From NCBI RefSeq assembly GCF_019399895.1, contig NC_091868.1, positions 9,611,593 to 9,675,592 on the forward strand: DNA of 64,000 bases. Direction: 5' to 3'. Shown piece by piece: positions 24,946 to 38,900 of this stretch. The DNA comes from Cardiocondyla obscurior. Lineage: Eukaryota; Arthropoda; Insecta; Hymenoptera; Formicidae. The position numbers and the translations under genes are program-made. The stretch's first letter is position 1; each line of letters opens with the position of its first letter. The notes under the pieces were generated by a model that was not told the origin of the DNA, ran no database searches, and saw nothing but the letters and a program-made list of their open reading frames with translations.

Positions 24946-27798
24946 TATGAACCCCAAAAAAATTATGAACGATACTATATAGAATAATAATTGCAAGTAA
25001 AAGCGATAGAAAATAAATGGAGGAACAAACGGCGAACTTTTCTCAAAATAGATCGATTGAATTGTCTTCTCGTTGAAGGAATCCGTCCACTATTGCGCCT
25101 AGTCACCGCGGACATGTCGAAACGAGCGCGGGCAAATGATTTACGGACGACAATGACGTTCATGGCAATAACCGTGCCAAAAGCAGTATCGCGTGAAACT
25201 TTCCTCGAAACGCGGTTCACGACGATTAGACGAACACTCGTTAAAGTCCCATCGTATAACATGCGCGTCAGTCAATGTGGCTCGTTGAGAATTCGATGGC
25301 TCCTCGCGAAAAACAGACGGGGGCCGAATCGCCGAGGGGGAGGGAAAACAAAGAAGAATGCAAGGTGTTGCACGATTCGCGACTAGCTAAGTGAGCGTCC
25401 GTCTCGTTTTATCTCGACGTGAAGGGTGACGTCACCGTATAAAGAAAACTCTGAGAGCGAACAGATGGCCTTTATAGTTGACCATAGGCCGCCGATCGCC
25501 ACTTTACGGAATCGCGAAAAACTTAAACGCCCCGCCAACATTGTACGATAGAGCAATTCGGAAAAGTAAGAGACCTTAACACACAAACCATAAAACTTAA
25601 ACGGCATTCCTCACGTTTTAAAACGATAGCTTAAATTCTCGATTGCAATCGATCGTTTGTTTTTTTTTAATTAATTTAATTTAATTTTTTTTTTAATTTT
25701 CTCAAGTCTTTAAGCTTTACTGTGCGCCACAGACTTAACGCTTCGTCAAATTAGTCTAGCGACCTTCTGCAACGTGAACTTGCGTAATCCAGGCACGGAT
25801 GATCGCGCAACTAGAACATCTGCATGTACTTTCCGTGCTTATAATAACACAACGTTCGCCACGCACTTCGTCGATATGACCGAATCTTTCTCTCTCCGTC
25901 GGATCCGAAAAAGAGAGAGAAAAAGAGAGATGAGGCGAGAGAGCCTTGTACGCAGCGCGGTGCAAGGTACGAAGAACTCGCGCAATGTATTTTACCTATA
26001 TGTCCGGCAATCGGCCACCAAAGGGACTGCATTTTTATATCGGGCTTAATTCCCGTCGCAATCGCGAATATTGTGTACGTCGTACGTCAGCGTCAAAAGG
26101 CGCGGTTAAGTGCGATCGTTAAAAAGAGTATCTCGTAACTGAGTCGAGTAAGCGGAGACTTTTTCCAGCATTATTTCTTACGACCGGCGGACAGTTTAAA
26201 TGAAAAGATCCCGGAGGAGGAAGGAGAGAGAAAAATACGTCGGAACGAGAAAAAGAAACGGGAAGGAGGAAAGCGAGAGACGCAGAAAGAGGAGAGCGGA
26301 GTTTTATCGCGCGGCCAGCAAATAAACGAACATGCGCCGGAACGGCGTGGAGAACAAGGAGGAAAAAGAGACCGCGAGAAAGTAACGAAAGTACATTTTA
26401 TTGAGTTCTGGGTGGCTGTGTTGCTCCGGCGCAAGAACGTACCTTACAAGTTAATAAATTTCGGAGTTTCCCTCGTGAGAGCAAGTCCTCGCCTCCGCCG
26501 CCGCTTTTATCCCGGCGCGAACGCGCTACAGAGATTTCACGTTACCGCGAAGTAACACGTCGACTCTTTCACTAAATCGCGCACCCGAGACAGCGTACCT
26601 TTCCGCTGAATTAATAAAAACGGGTCGCCGCGCATAAATCAGCCGGCGAAGCATCGCGAGTTACGAGCTAATGTGCCATAAAGGTGGCGTCAGCCGTATC
26701 AAAATGCGTATGAAAAATGCGAGTTCGACCTGCGTACGGTAAACACGCTAACATAAACGCGCGAACGGATTGTATGTGCTTTTTCAATTAATGCGTGAGA
26801 AAAAAAAATTGCTTTTAAGAAGACAGAGAGAAAAGGAGAAAAAGAGAATGCGAGGGAAAGAAAAAAAAAAAAAAAAAAAAGGAAAAAAAAGACTAGCCGA
26901 GCGACGATTATAGCGCTCGTTCTTCTCTTTTTTTTTTACGGGTCAGCGGCGATTACGTCGCCGTGTGTGCTTTTCGAGGAGATACCGTGGCTCGAATCTT
27001 CGCAAGGACAACGGGCGCGTTCAGACGAACGCTTGAGGTAACCGGTGCACAAGAAGCATTGCCTAACGGTTACAACCAAACGGCCTAGAACAGCCTTCGG
27101 TGGCTGCGAGTACGCAACAGCTGACCAACCAGGACGTAGAAGGCGGTTACTACTTAAACCGTCGTCGGTTACTGTGTCACGCTTCGTTAAACGTCTCTCT
27201 TCTTTTTCCTCTTTCTCTCTCGCTCACGAAGAGCGGACCCCGCAAAGCTACCAATGAAGCGTAATAACAGCCGGCGAGCGCGACGAAAGGATACTAACGA
27301 AAGGCGATTAATTAGGCGAGCTCCGTAAAGTTTCCGCGGTCTTTCAGTTGCTATAACGAACCACAGACCGTTTTACACTAAGCGGAGCGCGTTGAATAAA
27401 TTTCGCGAGCAAATCGGAAACCCTGACGCTCCTCTTTCGTCTTCCTCTTTAGTGAGCAGCAGGACTAAAGAACCTTAACCTAATTAAGGAAGACAACTCA
27501 GGTGTAAATCACGCCGGCAGGGAGAAAGCGATGACGAGAGATAAAGACGGGAGGAGAAGCACAGGCGGCACTGTGGATTTATTTTTCGCTTTTTCTTATA
27601 TTTCTTTGTGATCCCGCCTTTTCGTTTTTCGGTTTTTTTTTTTTCCTTTTTTTTCCGCGCATTGTAAGTCGTATACCTTAACGCCGAAGATTCAAAAAAG
27701 CCTTGCAAAGAGTACGGGATTTAAAATTTAATTTAATTAATATACAAAAAAAATATTTGCAAAATTACGCAAAGATAATTAGATAGGTATAGATTTCT

Positions 27799-27824
<26 letters not shown>
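27799..27824. repeat. Poly-A tract
   Basis: About 26 A residues in an AT-rich non-coding patch. Confidence 0.9.
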
Positions 27825-27829
<5 letters not shown>

Positions 27830-30800
27830 TTCTTAGATATCGAAAACATCCTGGAAATATCAAGTCCAGCTCGAACAAACTTTCAAATCCTGTCGAGCAG
27901 TTTATAATTAGCGAATGACATAATCTAAATATCGATTAATTAACGACCAAAAAAATACGCACCGCGAAATGCAAGTCGTGAGTAGGTAATAAACACATCC
28001 GCGCGTATCCCGAAATCTCGTCCACTTATTTATGAACGCGAGCCGCGCGAAGATCTTCTCACGGATCTCTTAATTTTTCGCGTCGCGCCCGGCCATCCAT
28101 CGCTTCCGGACGATGTGCGATCATCCTTCTTCTGTGCGGGGGACTTCGTTTTTTCTTTCCCGAGCGATTAATAAATTCTCCGCGGCTTCGCCTGCCCGCG
28201 CGCGTCGGCCAGAGTTCGAGATTCTCGAGGATTAATGTACCGCGAGGATTTATGTGCGCGATGTCGAGTGCAACTAGGTCATAATAGCGCTCATTAAACC
28301 TACGTAAGGTTCACCTCCACGTGCGCGCGCGCGAGTGCACCTTCACAATTTCGCAGGCACGCACACGCCAAGTGTTTTCTTCGCGTCGCGTGGGAGGGCA
28401 GAGTTGCGAGCGGAAAAAAAAAAAAGAAAGGGTTGGAGGCGCAAGAAAATACGACAGGGTCGTAGATAGGGGAAAGGTTTGAGAGAGCGCGGAAAAAGGA
28501 CGAGGCGAGAGACAGCATCGAAAGAAACGAAGTGGAGGCACGCGCGGACAAAAATACGATGATCGCAGGAAACGGTGAATCAAACGGACAGCACCCGACC
28601 GTTCCGAGGGTGTTTTCGTAACGATCGCGAGGGGTCCATCCCCCCGCCTCCCGTTGCGGTTACATTCGTGAATAAATTGCTTAATTCGCGTATCGAGAGT
28701 AAAATTTTCGGGAGCGATATTTAGAACTTTTTACTTCTGCTTCTTCGGTATATTGTACTTACGTACTGCAAATATCGGGTGGAATTTTTATATTACCTTC
28801 TCTTATCGTCGAAGCATCGCGTACTCAAATTTAAAATGCATGTTTAAACGTTTCGCGTATTGTTAAAATTCACTGCTGCGTTATTGAGAGCGATAATTTA
28901 CTTTCAATGGCGCGTTTTCAGGTTTCACGGGTAGGCATAAGGCGTAATCCGTGTGCGTGTAAAACAGCGAGACTTCAGCTTACCGAAATTCATACCGGTT
29001 TCTGATTTCTGATCAAACAGGTCTCGGCGATCTGTCGCGCTGATAATAAAAGACGAAATTACGTAGTGGTTATGCGCGTTATCGGCCCTGCTCGTCAAAA
29101 TCTACACGCATACTCCGGGATTTCGAAAGATGCTACACGTGGGGGCGTGAGAAAAGAGCGTGTGAAAGTGCGACACGGTATCTCGATATCTCGTAGCACA
29201 GCCAGGATTAAAGTTAATATTTACCGAAGCGACACGTGCCTTACGCATTACGTGCGGGGACGTCAATCAATCGCGGCATCGAGTTATCTGCCGAAGGCTC
29301 TGATAATATCTTGCTCGCCGTCGGTGGTTTCAGCGTGCATCAAATTAATCAACGCGTAAAAAAAAATTTACACAAAATTCGGATACGGAGAGCTGATTTA
29401 TTTATAATAATCGTTATCGTGGAAGAAAGGTATAACGCTGAAATAAATTGTCATCTATAACGCACCGTGCGTCAAGCTTTTGGGACACCGAGGTGAATAT
29501 AGGGTCGAGATGAAACACCATTTCGCGGTATGTGACATTTTGTTGATTATAGAACACAAGAAGAAGGTGCTAAACACTTTCGGCAGCCAGATATACTCGT
29601 AACGAGTAGGTCGGGCCAAAAGTCCGAAATAAAGCGGCAGGCAGACGTCGCCGTGGCAATATAATGCCGAGATTAATTTCTCACGAGCCGCCCTCTCAAA
29701 TATGAGCCGACTATTATCCGCGCGCGACATCACGTCAACGACCGAATACTCGGGACGTTGCGAAAATTTGGATTTTGCTAGACCGTGGCAATTCGTAATT
29801 GTATTCGCGAAATTTTAGCGTTCACCAAAGAACAATACCCTCTCTAAAACGCGCAGCTGCACTAAATTCATTTCATTATACATTTACGATTAAAATAAAA
29901 ATCTCTAATTTTTCAATCGACAAGTCATTCGCTCGGAAAGTTTGAGGAAGTATCAATTAGCGTACATCGTGAATCGTAAACCCCGCTGCCCGTGATCTCC
30001 GCCAAAAATAAGTGAAATCACCGACGGAACGCGTCAATTTTTTAACGCCGACCACCCCGAGGGTAAGATCTTGCCGCGCGTCGCGGTACGCTCCAGATTT
30101 CCCGAGGTGCATCGTTCGGTATATGAATTCCGGGCCGGTGTCGGCCCGCGGATTTACGATCGCCGCCCGATTTAGAGGCGCGCGCCAGCCGCGAAACTAA
30201 TTGCGGCAAAACGTTCCTCGTCCCCGAACGAGGGTGAGCATAAAACGACGAGATGCACGAGTGACAGGAGGAGGAAAAAGGATGTGGGGAAAAAAAGACG
30301 ACGCGGTGGCGACGATAAAAACGGAGCGAGAGAACGCCTGCGACGTGACTGCGAGCGAAGCACTGCCGCGCGAAGACCGGCGCTTCTTCTTTTCGCTCTC
30401 GCGTCGTTATTTAAACACCGACGGTTATTACGAGAGACAGACAGTTCCCAGAGTGGACAAAGTGGTGCTATAATTCAGGAAGGATTCACGAGTAACGTGC
30501 GCGCCTTGTCGAGCTTCGGCGACATCCCTCTACGCGCTGCCGTGCATCGGGTATCCTTTTTAACGATTCCACGTGTATCAAACGCGCGTCTGTCTTAAGG
30601 CTGTAACGATGCTCCCTCGATACGAGCATCGTTCCGACGTACACCGGTCGAACGCCGGGCGAGAACTTGAAGCGCGGGGTGCCCCAACACATTTTTAAAC
30701 TTTACCAAACGATCGCGACGCGTACGACGAAACGACGGCCGTCATTCTCGCGCTAAGTCCCGCGAATCGGACTTGACCGAACCGCGCCAAACCCGCCAGC

Positions 30801-32347
30801 GATGTCAGAGCGCCTCCTCCCACGTATACGAAACGAGTGCCAGGCAAATGATAAAAAGCCGTCGCCAAGCTGCAAAACTGACGCGCCGCACTTGTGCGCC
30901 TCGACGACTGCGATAACGAAGAAGACGCGATTACGTTCCCCCGATCGTTTTAGACGACTCATCGACAGCGTCGGAAATTAAGTAATTCTCGCGCCACGCG
31001 ATGCTACGCGGTATAACTCACGCGGCCGAAGGAGGCGCAGCGCCGTGCCACGCTCGCGGTCGTAAATAATCGCAGCCTCGTAAAGGATAATCACGAATTG
31101 CATCATTACAAATGGTCCGAGTCGAGTTGTGCATTACCAGAAGCGGTTTCTACGTCGCAGATACGGTGCCGGATTTAAGAGCTATCGAGTCTCGCGCCGA
31201 AGTAGCGGCCTCGCAAATTAATCGCCGCGAAGGAGCTCGGAGGTAAGGAAAGACAGAGAGAGAGAAAAAGAGAGAGAAAAAAAAAAAGAGAAACGCGAAG
31301 ACACGAGACGAAAGGAAACGCGGAGCGAAGGAGGACGACACGATTGCCTGCAGGAGACGAGGATGCGTTTCATTCAGCCGAGAGCGAGAGGCGGGCGAGA
31401 TGAGGCGGGTGGATGCGTATCGGAGTTATTTTCGGATCGACCCAGATATCGCCGACGTATTTTCTTGGACGACGCTTTAAGCTGTTTCGGGTAATTAGCG
31501 AATCGAGTCGTGGCCACGAGTATTCAACGCCTTATTGTCCTCGAGGTGCCGCTCGAGACCTCGTTTGCTTTTGATCTGATGACCGCGGCGTGACGTAATG
31601 ATGCAGCAGCAGCATCCACTCGCCGCGCGCGAATGCACGCTCTTTCTTGCGCGCCTCTCGACATCATCTACTCGACGTCTCCGGAACATTAACAGACGCT
31701 ATATTCGTTATTGTAATATGATGAGGTACGACGACTGGCTCCGTTATCGCGACGGACATAAGAGCGATACAAGTGGAGTAAGTTCGGTCGAAATGTCGAT
31801 ACGAATTTTCGTACGTGTACAACCGTGAACTGTTAATAAAATTAAAAGACCCGCGGAATAGAAGTGTTCGAAAAGTGCGATAGAAATTTCGCCCCATTCT
31901 CGCGACATCGTTATAATAATAAAAAAAAAAAAAATTAATAAATTATTTAAGCGTGAAAAAGTGAAGACCTCAATATACGACGTGTGATATTGTAAAATTA
32001 TCTCTGTCGTTGAAAAAAAGATATACGGCATTAAGATATAAGATATAATTTATAATCTTGCGGGAACTCTCGAGGGGCAAGCACGACGAGCGAGCGTTCG
32101 TTATCCGATTAATTTTTTAAAACGCGTCTCGGAACGCCGGCGCGTATTTATCGAAAGAGACGAGGCGATGTCGTTCGCGACGGCAGGATGGCATTTAAAT
32201 TCGCAGCAGCGGCGATAAATTCGTCGCTTGTAAGCGACACGTCGGATGTAGCGACCCAGCTGTTTTTAATATCTTCTTGGGGAATCTAACGCCACTAAGT
32301 GCACTGGCTTACGGTACCGCTACGCAAAAGTATACAGGAGAGAGTTC

Positions 32348-32430
32348 GACGAACCCCAAACGGCTAATTTCGTGGAAAAATACTCGGGCTCGCAAAAATC
32401 CGGCGTTTGACCGGCCGACATAAAGCTAAA
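32348..32430 (+). repeat. 83-bp dispersed direct repeat, copy 1
   Basis: By eye it is identical to 34569-34651 except for one base (GGGCTCG against GGGCCCG). It begins GACGAACCCCAAACGG and ends GACATAAAGCTAAA. It is not coding in any evident way. The flanks are unrelated on the right. Confidence 0.9.
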
Positions 32431-34528
32431 CCTCTCTCTCTTATCATTCCTACAAGCAAAATGTCACACGTTGGACACTAATTGGAGCATAAATTTCTGA
32501 TGCAAGGTGTCGCGGAACAAAACGATAAATAATTAAAAGCAACAATTTTAAATCGTAAGCAATTCGCTGCAAAAAAATATCTGAATTTTCAGACAATAAA
32601 AGTGAAAGCAGAACGTTTGTATAAATAATTAATTATCAGAATATTATCGAAATAATTCATGGATAACGTTGCGAACGCTCTGCGGTCGATTCAATATTCA
32701 GTGTTAATTACGATCGTTTGAGTCTGCGGTCAAGATAATACTGTTTGCGAACCCGGCACGGCGTGAATAAAATTCGAGATCGAATTGGCGCACTTATCCG
32801 GTAAATATGGGGTGCGAATACGGGGCTTAATCTTTAATTCTATAAAAAATGCCCCGCCCGAGGCTGCGCACGCGAGTGCAGCAAGGTGAATACAAAATTA
32901 CGTGTACGCGCTTTCCTCCCCCCTCCCTGTCCCTGTTCCTTCTCGTTCTCTAGCATGTCGCGATTCGCGTGTGTGAGATCGCGTGGGCGACATGACTCAC
33001 CGCGGTCAGAAATACCCTCGCGCCTTTCCGACATTCACAACAAACACGGACGTCATCGGTGTCTCCGCCCCTCGATTTTTCGCGGTTATTACCCGCGCGA
33101 TGGCGTCATCGATTTTTGCGACACGCATCGACACGTCGCCCGGCGCCGCGAAAACTCCGCGAGCGAGACGCGTCGCGAGCTGCCCGCGCACGGCGTTACG
33201 CCGGCGAGAGGCAGCGGATTAGCCCCGACCTAATCGTGATTCATAGATCAAACGTCAACTTAACTGGGCGCGCGACAACCGGAAACGATTTCGATAACAC
33301 GTCTTCACCGTCGATATTTTTAAACCTTTTCACTCCGGTGTTATTAAATAGTTATTGAAATATCTTACCCGGGACGATCGCGTCGGCCCGAGGAACGTTA
33401 AATACCCGTAAGACGCATCGCTCAAGGATAACGAGAGCTTATTGCGTTAACAGGAATAAAGCGTAAAATGCTCGAGATCATGCTAGGATAGCACGCGATC
33501 GGCGGTCGATCGATATCGAGCGCGCCATTAAATTCATATTAGCACGTCATTATCGCATAATACCCGTAATCATTTGCGGCCGCGCAGAGATTGGCCGCGG
33601 CGGTTCGTATTCCGGCTTCATCGAGAGCAGATTATCCTCGCGCGAGCGAGATAATCCGTGCGAGAACACGCGATGAGTCACGATCAAGTGTCAGCTCGCG
33701 CGACGTCCAATTACTTGGCGAGGTCGCGACGTTTCAACCCCGGAGGCCCTATAAAGCGGCGGCATTAATTCGCAAACAACCGGTACTACCTCATCCATAT
33801 CGCCTCCTATTATGCGCGAATGACATAAAAGGCGCTAATAGCGATAAAACGACCGCGAGATGCGCACCAATTCGATCGCGGACAATAGATAGGCAGGTTC
33901 CCATTATCGTCATAATCGCGCGATTATCGCATTATCAAAATGGCAACGATTGAATGAAATATGGCCTATAAAACACGGCTGGTCCCGTGATAAATTACAA
34001 ATTGATAGCTCGCCACATAGTATCCCGGCGTAAATCAAAATGGCACTACTAATTCAGATAAATGCGTACACTCGTGCTAAAGGAATTTCGAAAATTAAAT
34101 CGTTCTCTAATTTCTTATTTGGGAAAGAACTTCGGCAAGATTCAGCGTGGCGAGAAACGTGCGCGGTAAGGCGCGGTTTCGGCCGGCAAGCACGGTGTAA
34201 AATTAGCCTTTGTCAATAAGCAACGAGCAGAATCTTCCGCATAATCAACGAAGTATCATAGAAGATATGGAGATTACGTAAAAAGTATTTTTACCATTTC
34301 TCTTCTCGCCCGTGCGTTTCTTTAAACGGCTGTGCAATATCTCACGATCCGAAAGCGTGGCACCGCGAACGTCCCTCTTCGTTTTCGAACGATTTGACAA
34401 TTAATTAATTTTCTCGAAATTACGCAATACTGTCAGATTATATATATATATAATATAATACCAAATACCAAAAAAAATAAATTATAATACCAAATTATAA
34501 TACCTTAAATTATTATTATTATTATTAA

Positions 34529-34552
34529 ACCCTTAATTTTTGCATAAAACAA
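34529..34552 (+). repeat. 24-nt motif, copy 1
   Basis: ACCCTTAATTTTT, one variable base, then CATAAAACAA. It matches 35349-35372 at 23 of 24 positions and sits just upstream of the second 83-bp repeat. Confidence 0.6.
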
Positions 34553-34568
34553 ATACAGAAAAAAGTTT

Positions 34569-34651
34569 GACGAACCCCAAACGGCTAATTTCGTGGAAAA
34601 ATACTCGGGCCCGCAAAAATCCGGCGTTTGACCGGCCGACATAAAGCTAAA
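34569..34651 (+). repeat. 83-bp dispersed direct repeat, copy 2
   Basis: The second copy of the 83-bp unit, 2.2 kb downstream in the same orientation. A 24-nt motif shared with 35349-35372 lies 16 bases upstream, at 34529-34552. Confidence 0.9.
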
Positions 34652-35348
34652 GCTCCTTTCGTATTATCGCATAAATTATATATAAGGCATAAAAAGAGGC
34701 CGCGATCAGTCGCTACCGAGTGGGACACGGCTATAATTTTAGCCACACACCTTGCGAAACAGCAACTTCGACTCGAACGGGGTAGAAAACGTCGAGGATA
34801 CGCGAGGAAAAACGAAGGATCTGTTATGCAATACGCGAGTCGGCTCTCCGACGTCGTATTAAAAATTAGATACCGGCGAATAAATAATATTGGACTATCG
34901 AAACGTGTGCGTTCATGTTAGACTGGCCGTGCATCGAGTTGCATTATGCACGTGCGATGCCGCGTGGGTGGTAATTCGCGACGTTAGAAACGTAAATGCA
35001 TTAGCCTCGACTACACGCGCCCGATCTTTATGGATGAACAATAAGTGGCTGTGTAATTCTGCACATTACAAACAGAGGACAGATAAAATTTTCATACAAA
35101 AATCTAAGACAAAATCCTTGAACGGTTACGAGAGCAAAAGTTTCATTTTTCAAATCTTCCATCTGAGAATCGTGGCTATTCCGTAACAATTAGTTTACCT
35201 CACGTCGCGCTTTCTTCGCGTATCAGTCGTAACGCGGCGGCACGGAAATAGTTTCAAGATAAATCTAGAACAGCCTTGGCGGATCGACAAAGCGAACCTT
35301 GGGGGAGCAAAAAACAAGATCCTTGAATGTCGCGAGTTCACGAGGCGC

Positions 35349-35372
35349 ACCCTTAATTTTTACATAAAACAA
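35349..35372 (+). repeat. 24-nt motif, copy 2
   Basis: Matches 34529-34552 at 23 of 24 positions, in the same orientation and 820 bases downstream. No 83-bp repeat follows it. Confidence 0.6.
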
Positions 35373-35954
35373 CATATGCACGTGCACATATACGCGTGAC
35401 GTGGTCGTTGCGATGCCAACAGGAATTTACTGCCGGCGATCGTAAAAGCCGAGAAGATGCATTTATACGTGCCGACTTTATATGTTTACGTCTACCAAAA
35501 GTTCGGCGAAAAGGGACGTCCTGTCGAACGAGAAAAACGAGGCAGAATTATGTATACGGCCGGCGCAAATCTCTCGCCGAAGACAGCGTGAAAGATTACT
35601 GAATAATCGGTGAGAGATTGCATTTGTCGGATTAAATTTCTTTTTTTTCTTCTTTTTCTTTTTCTTCGTGTAAAAAAAGCATGGGAAAACTATTTTTCAA
35701 ATAATTGTCTGCCGAGAGCAAAACGATTAGAGAAAACCCGCCTAACATTCTTGACCTAGTCGTTCGTTCTCTGACGTCTTCGCGACGACAGGTCTGACGG
35801 TCGAAATGATGTATTTCTCTTTCTCCTTCGACTTATTTTAAAATTTCACGGGATAGGCACCGTGCGAGCCGGTAAGAAGAGCGGAGAGCCCGCGTGGACC
35901 TTGCAACGGCCTATTTATTATTATTCTCAAACACTTCCGTTCGTACGAAGCGAA

Positions 35955-35970
35955 CGCGTTACGTAACGCG
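35955..35970. promoter_or_regulatory. 16-bp palindrome containing TTACGTAA
   Basis: CGCGTTACGTAACGCG is a perfect palindrome. TTACGTAA is the known core bound by PAR-bZIP and C/EBP-like factors (in insects, Vrille/Pdp1). Whether it is bound is unknown, and no gene is close by. Confidence 0.3.
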
Positions 35971-38900
35971 CGTTGCCGCGCGTTCGAAAGTTTTAACGAC
36001 GGGATAAATATCGACGAGCGAAATTGCCTCTCGCTGATAATTATATGAGACAACTTCCATTTCGTCTCTCCTGCGTTTCCGTCCGTGACCGAGGTAGAGG
36101 ACTCTAAATTGAAACGCCCGATGCCATCGACTCACGGGACAAACGACGCGTGGCGGCGCCACGTCGTGTAATCAGATTAGTTTAGGATTATAAATAATGT
36201 AATTGGTTTCTCCCTCCCTCCCCCCACCCTGGCGTACAGAAAAAGGAGAGGAGAAAAAGGGACTGACAAGATGTGGACACGGTTTTCTTCTTCCTTTCTT
36301 TTTTCTTTCTTTTTTTTACTGACTGCTTCGGGCAGGTATCCGGTGGATTAACTTTGTACACGGGATTAAATACCCGAGTGTTCCGAACCCGGCGGATGTC
36401 TACTGTCGACCGCGAACGTCAGACGATGAAGTAACAAATTAATTTGTGAAGCATATCCGACGGTTCGGCGATACTTTATGTGTATACACACCCACCGTTT
36501 TACATCGATGCCCGGCGAAATAATTTTGTACACACGGCATATACGCGAGGTCCACGGTTGGCCGTCCTCGAAGAACCAGTAATTTCCACCTGCCAGGCTA
36601 ATTCATCCGCATACAGAATGTAAATCGCATAAGCTCTGGGTCTAGCTAATAATCCGGGCTGGTGGATGACGAAGTCGGACAGGTGCGCGGATTCTCTAAT
36701 ATAGGTCTGAGTAACGACTTGCGACTCTAATTTTCAGAATTGCGATGCGCGGAGATCCCCTAACCGAAACGTCTTTATCGCGAGATTCATGTTGCATGCG
36801 CGTAATAATTCAGCTGGCCCAAAAATGCTCCATAAACAGCCAGATTCGCGCGCGATGCGATAAATAAGTAACGAGAGAACTTGTATCTTGGCACCGGGCA
36901 GGAACGTTTGAATTACCACGTACAGAAAACGACAAGGTTGTGCGCCAATGTGTCGGAAAAATTATTACATTAGAAAACCGCAATCAAATTGAGTAATTAG
37001 CGAATATTCGAGCGACATTGAACGCACTTTCTACGTTAGTTCACTCCGTTTTTCCTTAGGCATTTATTCAAAAACAGATATCTACTCTGCTTTACATATT
37101 TCAGCTTGAATCGACTTGTTAATTGAAACGACACTTACTAGACGGAGACTCGCAGTATTAATTTATGTTCGAATTTAGAAAGAACCTTGTGACTTTGCTC
37201 TCGCAGAATCTGGCAATTCGTCCTTCGCGAAACTGGCTTCTATGTATCTCTTCTGTATCTCAGTCACAATGGCTCGCGTGTGCCTTTTAATGATTCGAGA
37301 CATTGGACGGCGGAAGACAGGTGTGATCGATATCCCGGAACGCGAGTCGCGGATTCTCTAATTAGAAACGAAGTTGACCCGAAATACAGGCCCACCGCGT
37401 CGATGACTAAGCACGATAAAAGTTTGCTTCCCCCCGTAAGGTAATTGTGATTTATCGACGCGCATCTCGTATTTTGCGCCCTCGCGACCGGCGAAATTAA
37501 TAACAACGCGAATTACGTTGAATTAAGGCCTCCAGACGGTTCCATTATCGCGCCCGCCGCATTACCGCGCGAGCGTTGACAAGCGAGGAGAAAGAGCGCG
37601 AGGGAGAGAGAGAGAGAGAGATAAAGCGGAGAGGGCCAATTTGAAAATAATTTAATACGCGTTTTACTGGTGGACCCCGGGCACGCACATACACCTCGCG
37701 GGTTCAACGACGCCTGACCTTTTACCGGGAGATTTGTGGCAGTCTCGTTTCGAGAGAACGACCGAGAACGGTGAAACGGAAAAGTGAGAAGAGCCGAAGA
37801 AGATGCGTTCTCAACGACGCCCACAACAATTTGCTCCGCAACGATAAATGGCAGTTCGATCGTAATGCCTCTACGTATTCAAAAGTTAGAAAAAAATTCC
37901 TTTTTCGTCTCTTGCATTTATTAAAAAGTCATAAATAAGTAAAAATAAAGGTAAGTTAATTTAATATATTTTTTGCAAACTGAATATTACACGGAAAGAG
38001 AATTTTCTTTTTTATTTTTTTTCTTTTTTCAACTGTTTCTGTCGAGTTGCATATTTCGCAATGCAAAAGGTTGTTAGAGCGAGATGATCGTACAAACGTG
38101 TTATCAGAGAAGCGAGCCAGCGCAAAAGGCCGTCACCTGCGTTAGTTTATTCAATCCGGCAAAATGGCGAGGATCTGGCACGGATTATGCATGCTGGAGT
38201 GCATTATTACGCGAGATGCGCGTATACACGAGCACAGACGTAGGTGCACCGGCGCACCGCCGAGTATTACTGTCGTTTTGGCAGCATATGCGAGTCCCGT
38301 GATTTAGTGTAGTGGACGCTCTAAAGCGCTCGCGATTCTGTAATTTCTCATGGAAAACGTGCGTGCAAAACATCGACGAGAACAGGATAACAATCGGCTT
38401 AATTTATACGCAGGGGAATTCCGACGGGACCTATAAAAAGAATAATGGAATTTTTTTTTCTAAACTTTCTTTCTTCCTTTCAACGCCCGCGATTTCTGCT
38501 TTACTTTCATTCTATACGTATAAATTTTTAAATATAAATTTATTTCATAATAAACGTATTAACCTACTTCTCATAATTTGTATTTTATATATATATATAT
38601 ATTAAAACAACCTCGCGCGTCAATAAAGCAATTTATGTAAAGCTAGGACAGTTTCCGCGTATCTCGCCGTTAATTTTCTGGCTTCGTCAGCTAAGCTGGC
38701 CGAGCCGGCGAGTGTCGACGAATGTACGCCGAGGGCAAAAAACGAACGTCACGAGAGCGTCGACAAGACGTTTAGGCGAAGATTTTGTTCGTGATGCAGA
38801 TCTAACTCGAATGTTCCATGAAACGCGTCCACCCGCGACACCTCGTTGCTGTCGTTCTAGCAACAATTCTCTCGCGGCCCGACATCGTTCTTCTGTCGGC

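Larger units (their letters stand above)
18819..32347. other. Long non-coding region, no gene recognised
   Basis: Holds the small TIR element at 21758, the CT microsatellite at 23320, poly-A tracts at 24922 and 27799, and GC-rich CpG clusters around 24.48-24.80 kb. The clusters give overlapping ORFs on both strands but no recognisable domain. Confidence 0.6.
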
